Below, piece by piece: positions 16,414 through 23,464 of a stretch of DNA of 64,000 nt. A program made the position numbers and the translations under genes. The stretch is from Streptomyces sp. NBC_00670. GTDB lineage: Bacteria > Actinomycetota > Actinomycetes > Streptomycetales > Streptomycetaceae. The notes below the pieces were generated by a model, which saw only the letters and a list, made by a program, of their open reading frames with translations, ran no database searches and had not been told where the DNA came from. The DNA lies in contig NZ_CP109017.1 in assembly GCF_036226765.1 (NCBI RefSeq), forward strand, positions 124,001 to 188,000, written 5' to 3'. Position 1 is the first letter of the stretch, and every line of letters starts with the position of its first letter.

Positions 16414-17976
16414 ATGACGGAAGCAGAAGTGATCGTCGTCGGCGCCGGGCCGACCGGTCTGATGCTCGGCAGCGAACTGGCCCTGGCGGGCATACGGACC
16501 CGCATCGTGGAGCGGCGCCGGGAGCCGTCACCGCATTCCCGGGCCCTGACGCTGCACCCGCGCAGCATGGAGGTGCTGGACATGCGCGGGCTCGCCCCGC
16601 GCTTCCTCGCCGCGGGCAGCACCGTGCCGGGCTGGCACTTCGCGACCCTGCGCACCCGGCTGGACTTCCGGGCGCTGGACACCCGCCACGGGTACACCCT
16701 GTTCCTGCCCCAGCTCCGCACGGAGGCCCTGCTGGAGCAGCGGGCCCGGGAGCTGGGCGTCCGGATCGACCGCGGCTGCGAGGTACGGGGCCTCACCCAG
16801 GACGCGACAGGAGTCCGCCTCGAACTCCGTGACGACGCGGGCCGGGACACGACCGCACGGGCGCTGTACGTCGTGGGATGCGACGGCGGACGCAGCACCG
16901 TGCGGCAGGCCGCCGGCATCGGCTTCCCCGGCACCGACGAGTCCCTCACGGGCATGCTCGGCGACTTCGCGGTGTACGACGCCCCGCCCGAGGCACGCGC
17001 GGCGGCCGAGGCGGCCGGCATCCTCGCGGTCCCGCTGGAGGGCGGGCTGACCCGCGTCGTCTGCATCGACCCCGCCCGTATGCGCGTGCCGTCCGGCGAG
17101 CCGGTCACCCTCGAGGAGTTCCGGGCCGCACTGCTCCGGCTCTGCGGCCACGACCACGGCATCGCCGACCCGCGCTGGCTGTCCCGCTTCGGCAACGCCA
17201 CCCGCCTGGCCGACCGCTACCGCCAGGGCCGTGTCCTGGTGGCGGGAGACGCCGCGCACATCCACTTCCCGGCGGCCGGGCAGGGCCTCAACACCGGGCT
17301 GCAGGACGCGATGAACCTGGGCTGGAAGCTGGCCGCCGAGATCGGCGGCCGGTCCGGCCCGGGGCTGCTGGACAGCTACGACGCCGAGCGCCGGCCGGTC
17401 GGCCGTGCGGTCACCGAGAACACGGTGGTGCAGACGCTGCTCGTCGAGCTGTCGCTGGTACCGGAGTACCGCCGGGCCGGCACGGCCCTGCGCTCACTGT
17501 TCGACGAACTCCTCGGCATCGAGGAGGTCAACCGCCTCCTCGCCGACCGTACCTCCGCGATCGGCACGGTGTACGCGCCGCCCCCGGGAGCCGACCCGCT
17601 GGTGGGCCGCCGGATGCCGGACATCGCGCTGACCACGGCGGAGTCGGGGACCACCCGCGTCCATGAACTCCTCGTCCCGGGCCGCTTCGTACGGATCGAG
17701 CTCACGGGCGACGGGCAGCACCGGCCCGTCCGGGAGACGCACCCGCACGTCACCGCCGTGCACGCGACGGCGCACGACGACCACGCCGACCTGCACGGGG
17801 TCCACGAGGTCCTGGTGCGCCCCGACGGTCACCTCGCCTGGGCCTCCCGCACCGGCGACCCGGACGAACGGGAGGCCGAGCGGAAGACCGCGCTGGCCGA
17901 CTGGGTGGGGGACGTGAACGCGCCTCAGGACGCGGAGGCGGGCCTCACGCGGGCGACCGCAGCACCAGCAGGCTGA
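16414..17976 (+). CDS. FAD-dependent monooxygenase (aromatic hydroxylase / TetX-RdmE type)
   Basis: A 520-residue class A flavoprotein hydroxylase: GAGPTGLMLGSELA at residues 10-23 (FAD ADP-binding), the DG motif GCDGGRSTVRQAAGI near 152-166 and GDAAHIHFPAAGQGLNTGLQDA near 284-305. C-terminal residues 400-520 resemble the thioredoxin-like tail of phenol/polyketide hydroxylases. These enzymes hydroxylate aromatic polyketides or inactivate drugs such as tetracycline or rifamycin. AAAGGAGA lies just upstream of ATG 16414. Its 3' end overlaps the convergent phosphoesterase gene by 32 bases. Confidence 0.9.
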   Translation: MTEAEVIVVGAGPTGLMLGSELALAGIRTRIVERRREPSPHSRALTLHPRSMEVLDMRGLAPRFLAAGSTVPGWHFATLRTRLDFRALDTRHGYTLFLPQLRTEALLEQRARELGVRIDRGCEVRGLTQDATGVRLELRDDAGRDTTARALYVVGCDGGRSTVRQAAGIGFPGTDESLTGMLGDFAVYDAPPEARAAAEAAGILAVPLEGGLTRVVCIDPARMRVPSGEPVTLEEFRAALLRLCGHDHGIADPRWLSRFGNATRLADRYRQGRVLVAGDAAHIHFPAAGQGLNTGLQDAMNLGWKLAAEIGGRSGPGLLDSYDAERRPVGRAVTENTVVQTLLVELSLVPEYRRAGTALRSLFDELLGIEEVNRLLADRTSAIGTVYAPPPGADPLVGRRMPDIALTTAESGTTRVHELLVPGRFVRIELTGDGQHRPVRETHPHVTAVHATAHDDHADLHGVHEVLVRPDGHLAWASRTGDPDEREAERKTALADWVGDVNAPQDAEAGLTRATAAPAG

Positions 17977-19225
17977 TCTCGCTCGGTGCGAAGATCCGGA
18001 ACGGCGGCCCCCAGTAGCCCGCGCCCCGGCTGGTGTACAGCTGGGTCCGGTCGCCGTGGCGGCTCAGCCCCCGCACCACGGGCTGGTCGAGCCGTACCAG
18101 GTAGTGGAAGGGCCATATCTGCCCGCCGTGGGTGTGGCCGGAGACCTGGAGGTCGACGCCGGAGGCCACGGCCTGTGTCACCTGCTTGGGCTGGTGGGCG
18201 ACGAGCAGCACCGGCAGGCCGGGGTCGGCGCCCGCGAGCGCGGTGTCGTGGTCGGCGCTGTGCCCGGTCAGTCCGGAGGAGGCGGCGGTGCGGTCGTCCA
18301 CGCCCGCGAGGACGAGCCGGTCGCCACCGCGTTCGACGGTCAGATGGCGGTTGTGCAGCGCCTCCCAGCCGAGCCCGGTCATCAGGTCCAGCCAGCCCTG
18401 CGCCTCCCCGTGGTATTCGTGGTTGCCCGTGACGTAGACCCTGGCCAGCCGGGCCCGGACGGTGCCCAGGGGCGCGACCTGCTCCCGGCGCCGGGCGATC
18501 GTGCCGTCGGCGATGTCGCCCGCGTGGCAGACGATGTCGGGCTCCAGGGCGTTGACGGCGTCGGCGACCCGCGCCGACCAGCGGGCCCGGTCGATGGGCC
18601 CGTAGTGGGTGTCGGCGAGGACGACCACGCGGGTCCCATCGAGGCCGGGGCCCAGCCGGGGGATCGTCACCTCCACCCGCCGGATGCGGGGCACCCGCAT
18701 GGCCTCCACGTAACCCCACGTCAGAAGGGCCGCGGCGACGACCGCGACCGTGACGGACACCGCCCTGGCCGTCTCCTGTCCCCCGGCCCCCGCGACGGCC
18801 AGGACGATCCGCAGCACACCGCCGAGGGCGGACCACACGAACAGGACCCAGACCACGCCGAGGGTGGTGTCGGCCGTACGGGCCGCCCCGTCGAGCTGAC
18901 GCCCGCCGTGGCCCAGGACCATCGCCACCGGGAGCGCCAACTCGGCGGCCCCGCACAGGATCGCGCCGCCGGCGACGACCGGGGCCGGCCACCCGGTGCC
19001 CGACGCCAGCAGTACCCACCACGGCAGGAAGAACAGCGAGGTCAGCACGGCGAGCAGTACCAGCACCCGGCCGATCCACCCACGCCGCCGGCCCGCCGGT
19101 GCCTCCGCCGCGCCGTGCTCGTCGGAAGGCGCGCCGTGCTCGTCGGCGGGCACATGCTCGTCGGCGGGCGCGCCGGAGACCGCGGCGTCCTCTCCCCCGG
19201 CCGGTCCGGTCCGTACGTCCGTCAC
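17945..19225 (-). CDS. Membrane-anchored metallophosphoesterase (YkuE-like)
   Basis: A 426-residue protein with four helices at about residues 50-175 followed by a calcineurin-like phosphoesterase domain. The metal motifs are all present: ADTHYGPID (Asp205, His207), AGDIADG (Asp237), TGNHEYHG, VAHQPKQ and SGHTHGGQIWP. It probably hydrolyses a lipid or cell-envelope phosphate. The cytoplasmic N-terminus has three copies of an Ala/Ser-Asp-Glu-His motif from an imperfect DNA repeat near 19113-19170. The GTG at 19225 has a GGGTGGG upstream. It is convergent with the monooxygenase and diverges from the sigma-GH128 gene. Confidence 0.87.
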   Translation of the reverse strand: MTDVRTGPAGGEDAAVSGAPADEHVPADEHGAPSDEHGAAEAPAGRRRGWIGRVLVLLAVLTSLFFLPWWVLLASGTGWPAPVVAGGAILCGAAELALPVAMVLGHGGRQLDGAARTADTTLGVVWVLFVWSALGGVLRIVLAVAGAGGQETARAVSVTVAVVAAALLTWGYVEAMRVPRIRRVEVTIPRLGPGLDGTRVVVLADTHYGPIDRARWSARVADAVNALEPDIVCHAGDIADGTIARRREQVAPLGTVRARLARVYVTGNHEYHGEAQGWLDLMTGLGWEALHNRHLTVERGGDRLVLAGVDDRTAASSGLTGHSADHDTALAGADPGLPVLLVAHQPKQVTQAVASGVDLQVSGHTHGGQIWPFHYLVRLDQPVVRGLSRHGDRTQLYTSRGAGYWGPPFRIFAPSEISLLVLRSPA

Positions 19226-19414
19226 GTTCCCACCCCGCACCCACTCACAGCCCGATGAACGGTTCCATCTTCGCCCCTCGCGCCCACCGCCGGGCACCCC
19301 TGTGGACAACGGCCGATCCGTGCGCGGATTTCTGTTGTCCTTCCCGCCGGCCCCCGTCTCCGACAGTGGGCGGTAAGAATGCCCTGCGGATGTGAGACGA
19401 GGGAGAGACGGTTC

Positions 19415-21385
19415 ATGCGTACAGACCACGGGAGCGATCCCGGCACCGGGCTGGTGTCCGCCGCCTGTGCGGGCGATCCGCAGGCCGTCGAGGGGTTGGT
19501 GGCGCAGTCCCTGCCGCTGGTCTACAACATCGTCGGCCGTGCGCTGGGCGGGGGCCAGGACGTCGACGACGTCGTGCAGGAGACGCTGCTGCGTGTGGTG
19601 CGCGGCCTGGACCGGCTGGAGAACCCCTCGTCGTACCGATCGTGGATGGTGGCCATCACCGTGCGGCAGATACGGGACTGGATACGGGGCCGCGCACAGG
19701 ACCGGGAGACCCGCGAACCCGTCGAGCTGGCCGCGCGGTTCGCCGACCCCGCGTCCGACTTCGCGTCCCTGACCGTGCTGCGGCTGCAACTCGACAGCGA
19801 CCGGCGGGAGGTGGCGGAGGCGACGCGCTGGCTGGACGAGGACCAGCGGGAACTGCTGTCGCTGTGGTGGCTGGAGGAGACCGGGGAGCTGGAGCGGGCG
19901 GAGGTGTGCGAGGCGCTCGGCCTGTCCGGCAAGCACACGGCCGTGCGCGTCCAGCGGCTCAAGGAGCAGCTCGACGTGGCCAGGACGGTGGTCCGGGTGC
20001 TCGCCGCGCGGCCGGCGTGCCCGGAGCTGTCCGAGCTGATCCAGGGGTGGGACGCGGTGCCGAGTCCCCTGTGGCGCAAGCGGATCGCGCGCCATGCCCG
20101 GGGCTGCGCGCACTGCGGTGCGCGGCAGGAGCGGCTGGTTCCCGTGGGCCGGCTGCTCATGGGGCTCCCGCTGGTCGTGCCGCCCGCCGGACTCCAGCAG
20201 GCGGTGTGGGCGACGATCGCGCCGGTGGTGCCGTCGGCCGGCGGCACGGAGGCGGGGGCGCCCGGGAGCGCGGGTCCGCGTACCCGGGGCGCGCACGCCG
20301 CCGGATGGGCCGCGGCCCGGCGCCGTACGCCGGGCCGCGCCGGGCACGCCCGCACGGTCACGGCGGCGGTCGCGACGGCGACGGTCGTCCTCGGCGCCTT
20401 CGCCCTGGTGCACTACCAGGGCGCCGACCGTACGGCCGCGGCCCCGGCGGGCGCGCCGACGGCGGGCAGCGCGGGGACGAGCGCCGGTACGCCGACGAGC
20501 CTCTCGCCCTCCCCCAGCCCGTCGGCGAAGAAGAAGCGGAAGGAAAAGAAGGAGAAGGAGTCGAAGCCGTCGGCGTCGGCCGGTACGGCACGGGCGTCGC
20601 GGGCGCCCGGCAACGAGGCCGCCGCGCCCGCCGCCGATCCGGTGGTCTCCTCGCCCCGCAAGGGTGTCGGCGTCTGGTCCTTCCCCGGCATGTCCGATGC
20701 GCTGAGCCGTTCCGGGGCCGGCTGGTACTACACGTGGTCGACCGCGCACCCCGGCATCGCGGCCTCCGGCGGTGCCGACTTCGTACCGATGATCTGGGGT
20801 GCCAAGAGCGTCACCGCGCAGGCGCTGTCGGAGGCGAAGGCGGCCGGTCCCTATCTGCTCGGCTTCAACGAACCCGACATGAGCGCCCAGTCGAACATGA
20901 CCGTCGACCAGGCGCTGGACCTGTGGCCCAGGTTGCAGTCGACGGGCGCCACGCTCGGCAGCCCCGCGGTGGCCTACGGCGGCGACCGGGCCGGCGGCTG
21001 GCTGGACCGCTTCATGAGCGGCGCGAAGCAGCGGGGGTACCGCGTGGACTTCATCGCACTGCACTGGTACGGCGGCGACTTCCGCACCGAGGCGGCCGTG
21101 GAGCAGCTGCGCGGTTATCTGAGCGCGGTGTACGCGCGCTATCACAAGCCGATCTGGCTCACCGAGTTCGCCCTCATCGACTTCTCCCGGGGCACCCGCT
21201 ATCCCACGGACGCCGAGCAGGCGGCGTTCCTCACCTCGGCCACGAAGATGCTGGCCGGGCTGCCCTATCTGAAGCGTTACGCCTGGTTCGGCCTCGGCAC
21301 GGACGAGACGGGGCCGGGGACCACGCTGTTCCGTTCGGGCTCCGCCCTGACGGCGGAGGGCCGCGCGTTCCGCTCGGCGCTGTGA
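19415..21385 (+). CDS. ECF sigma factor - zinc anti-sigma-like segment - TM helix - GH128 glucanase fusion
   Basis: A single 656-residue protein. Residues 20-95 are sigma region 2 (QDVDDVVQETLLRVVRGL; then SWMVAITVRQIRDWIRG) and 130-190 region 4. Residues 202-234 hold Cys202 and a HARGCAHC motif (His227, Cys231, Cys234) like a zinc-binding anti-sigma element. Residues 314-333 are a membrane helix, 340-410 a Ser/Pro/Lys linker, and 415-656 a GH128-type (Asl1-like) catalytic domain with acid/base Glu486 in FNEPD and likely nucleophile Glu584 in WLTEF. The cytoplasmic sigma part would be tethered to an outside beta-1,3-glucan-binding or -cleaving part. ATG 19415 follows GAGGGAGA. It is apparently monocistronic. 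Confidence 0.88.
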   Translation: MRTDHGSDPGTGLVSAACAGDPQAVEGLVAQSLPLVYNIVGRALGGGQDVDDVVQETLLRVVRGLDRLENPSSYRSWMVAITVRQIRDWIRGRAQDRETREPVELAARFADPASDFASLTVLRLQLDSDRREVAEATRWLDEDQRELLSLWWLEETGELERAEVCEALGLSGKHTAVRVQRLKEQLDVARTVVRVLAARPACPELSELIQGWDAVPSPLWRKRIARHARGCAHCGARQERLVPVGRLLMGLPLVVPPAGLQQAVWATIAPVVPSAGGTEAGAPGSAGPRTRGAHAAGWAAARRRTPGRAGHARTVTAAVATATVVLGAFALVHYQGADRTAAAPAGAPTAGSAGTSAGTPTSLSPSPSPSAKKKRKEKKEKESKPSASAGTARASRAPGNEAAAPAADPVVSSPRKGVGVWSFPGMSDALSRSGAGWYYTWSTAHPGIAASGGADFVPMIWGAKSVTAQALSEAKAAGPYLLGFNEPDMSAQSNMTVDQALDLWPRLQSTGATLGSPAVAYGGDRAGGWLDRFMSGAKQRGYRVDFIALHWYGGDFRTEAAVEQLRGYLSAVYARYHKPIWLTEFALIDFSRGTRYPTDAEQAAFLTSATKMLAGLPYLKRYAWFGLGTDETGPGTTLFRSGSALTAEGRAFRSAL

Positions 21386-21445
21386 CCGTCGCCGGGCGGG
21401 CGCGCCGACGGGCGGCAACGGACCGAAGGTGAGCGGTGACAGAAC

Positions 21446-21463
21446 GGTGACATCTCCGTCACC
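21446..21463 (+). terminator. Small hairpin downstream of the sigma-GH128 gene
   Basis: GGTGAC at 21446-21451 pairs with GTCACC at 21458-21463 around ATCTCC, about 60 bases past the stop codon. It is a weak terminator candidate. Confidence 0.35.
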
Positions 21464-21580
21464 AACCCTTCGGCCGGGCCGCCGGTCCAACTGGGCGGGT
21501 GCGGGAACAACCCGCGGCCCGCCCGGCAGGGCGACCAATGCGACGGAGGGGCCGTACGGTCCCTCCCCAGGGGGAACATC

Positions 21581-22009
21581 ATGAAGCGCATGCATCGAGC
21601 CGCCACCGTCACCGCCGTCGCCGCCGCGACGGTGGCCTCGGCCGCCGTCTTCGCGGCACCGGCCTCCGCCACCGCGCAGGGGGCCTACGCGGCCGCGTAC
21701 AACGGGGCCTGCGGCTCCGGGTACAGCGTCCTGCACGGCTACGACATCGGCGAGCTCGGCACCGTCTACCTCACCTGGAACGGGCGGACCGGAGAGAACT
21801 GCGCCGTGACCGTGCGGGCGCGGAAGGGCGCGCCCGTGTACATGCAGGCGAAGGTGTACCAGACCGACCACACCCAGGTCAGCGCCTCGGACTCGGGCGC
21901 CTACACGACGTACGCGGGCCCCGTCTACGTCCCGGGGCGCGGCGAGTGCGTCACCGTGCGGGGGCAGATCGACGACGCGTACGAGAGCTTCGCGGGCTTC
22001 TGCGGCTGA
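21581..22009 (+). CDS. Secreted protein resembling spore-associated protein A (SapA)
   Basis: A 142-residue exported protein: Sec signal peptide with Lys/Arg start, hydrophobic alanine-rich core and AxA cleavage near residue 30. The mature part has NGACGSGYSVLHG, LGTVYLTWNGRTGENCAV and YTTYAGPVYVPGRGECV blocks, and four cysteines probably form two disulfides. This pattern matches the spore-associated protein A family found on Streptomyces aerial hyphae and spores. The molecular function is unknown. It lies alone, between the sigma-GH128 gene and the SpoIIE phosphatase. Confidence 0.8.
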   Translation: MKRMHRAATVTAVAAATVASAAVFAAPASATAQGAYAAAYNGACGSGYSVLHGYDIGELGTVYLTWNGRTGENCAVTVRARKGAPVYMQAKVYQTDHTQVSASDSGAYTTYAGPVYVPGRGECVTVRGQIDDAYESFAGFCG

Positions 22010-22029
22010 CCGTCACCGGCGACACGCGT

Positions 22030-22083
22030 GCGGAGCTCCGTCCCAGGGCGGAGCTCCGCCACGGGGCGGAACTCCGTCATGCC
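22030..22083. repeat. Three tandem 18-bp units, each with GGA(G/A)CTCC
   Basis: Units at 22030-22047, 22048-22065 and 22066-22083 start GCGGAGCTCCG, GCGGAGCTCCG and GCGGAACTCCG. The first two contain the palindrome GGAGCTCC. They follow the SapA-like stop codon by 20 bases and may form alternating hairpins acting as a terminator. Confidence 0.6.
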
Positions 22084-22231
22084 GGCGTCCCTGTCGCGCC
22101 CGGAAACGATCTCGTCCGTGCCACCCGTGACAGAAAACGCCATACCCGTTCAGGACCGGTCGTAACGGGTCGTGCCAGGTGGCCTCGGAGAAAGCGGGGG
22201 CAGAAGGAACGGCAGCCGATGGGAGGTTGCC

Positions 22232-23431
22232 GTGGAGAGTGCGGATGTCGAACTGGGTGAGCTTCTCACCGCCGCGGAGGCAGCGCCTCCGGGAGAGTCC
22301 GTCGACGTGGTGGCACGCGACCTGCAGAAGAGGTTCGGGGCGGAGCGCGTTTCCTTTCTGTACGCCGACCTGGTCGGCCAGCAACTGGTGCGGCTGTCCG
22401 CGGGCGTCGACGACGGCACCGACCGCGCCGAGCCCCTCGCGTTGCGGGGCAGTGTCTACGACGAGGTCCTGCGCAGCCAGCACCAGTACGTGGAACCGGA
22501 GGACCAGGGCGGACAGCGTGTCATCACGCCCGTCACCAATCGGGGCGACTGCCTCGGCGTACTGGAGGTGACCCTCCAGCACGCCGACGAGGCCACGCTG
22601 GAGCAGATCGCCGAAGCGGCGCACGTGCTGGCGTACATCGTCGTCACGGACCGCCGCTTCACCGATCTCTACCACCTGGGCCGGCGGACCACCCGGACCA
22701 GTCTGGCCGCGGAGATCCAGCACCAGCTCCTCCCCTCGGCCTCCTGCTGCGAGGCCGCCCAGTTCACCCTGGCGGCGGGGCTCGTCCCGGCCGACGACAT
22801 CGGCGGCGACACCTACGACTACACCCTCGACCGTGACACGCTGCACCTTTCCATCACCGACGCCATGGGGCACGACACGGACTCCGCGCTGCTGGCCACC
22901 CTGCTGGTGGGTGCGCTGCGCCGGGCGCGCCGCAGTGGTTGCGACGCGCTCAGACAGGCCCGGGAGGCCCACCAGGCCCTGCTGCGCCACGCCCGTGGCC
23001 TGGCCACGGGTCAACTGCTGTGCGTCGACCTCGGAACGGGTGCCTGCGAGCTGGTCAACGCCGGGCACCCCTGGCCGCTGCGGGTGCGCGACGGCGTCGT
23101 CGAGGAGGTCTCCCTCGCCGTCAACCTGCCGTTCGGGGTGGCGGCGCCCACTCCGTACCGGGTGCAGGAACTGGAGCTGCGCCCCGGGGACCGGCTGGTC
23201 CTGCTCACCGACGGCATGCAGGACCGCGGTGCCGCGGCCGTCGACCTGGCCTCACTCGTCCGCGACACCCGCCCCCTGCACCCGCGGGAGGCCGTCCGCG
23301 CTCTGACGACCGCGGTCCTGGACGCCTGCCACGGGCAGCTGGGCGACGACGCCACCGTCCTGGTCCTGGACTGGTACGGCACCCGCCGCGAGAAGCCGTC
23401 CGCAGCCGGACCCGGCCCCGCGCGCCGCTGA
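22232..23431 (+). CDS. GAF-like / SpoIIE (PP2C) serine phosphatase
   Basis: A 399-residue protein with an N-terminal GAF-like sensor (about 10-145, with VITPVTNRGDCLGVLEV), the linker LAAEIQHQLLPS and a SpoIIE-type PP2C domain. The metal-binding aspartates lie in ADDIGGDTYDY, DAMGHD, TDGMQDR and GDDATVLVL. Such phosphatases reactivate anti-anti-sigma factors in partner-switching cascades, which are numerous in Streptomyces. No STAS or anti-sigma gene lies beside it. GTG 22232 has GGGAGG 6 bases upstream. It converges with the DUF6493 gene after 33 bases. Confidence 0.88.
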   Translation: MESADVELGELLTAAEAAPPGESVDVVARDLQKRFGAERVSFLYADLVGQQLVRLSAGVDDGTDRAEPLALRGSVYDEVLRSQHQYVEPEDQGGQRVITPVTNRGDCLGVLEVTLQHADEATLEQIAEAAHVLAYIVVTDRRFTDLYHLGRRTTRTSLAAEIQHQLLPSASCCEAAQFTLAAGLVPADDIGGDTYDYTLDRDTLHLSITDAMGHDTDSALLATLLVGALRRARRSGCDALRQAREAHQALLRHARGLATGQLLCVDLGTGACELVNAGHPWPLRVRDGVVEEVSLAVNLPFGVAAPTPYRVQELELRPGDRLVLLTDGMQDRGAAAVDLASLVRDTRPLHPREAVRALTTAVLDACHGQLGDDATVLVLDWYGTRREKPSAAGPGPARR

Positions 23432-23464
23432 GGCCGCTCGGGGCACGCCCGGGGTGCTACGGGC

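Noticed and set aside
17945..21871. Minus-strand open frame extending the phosphoesterase over the sigma-GH128 gene
   Set aside because: Recognisable phosphoesterase sequence begins only at the GTG at 19225; the upstream part is the antisense of a well-supported gene.
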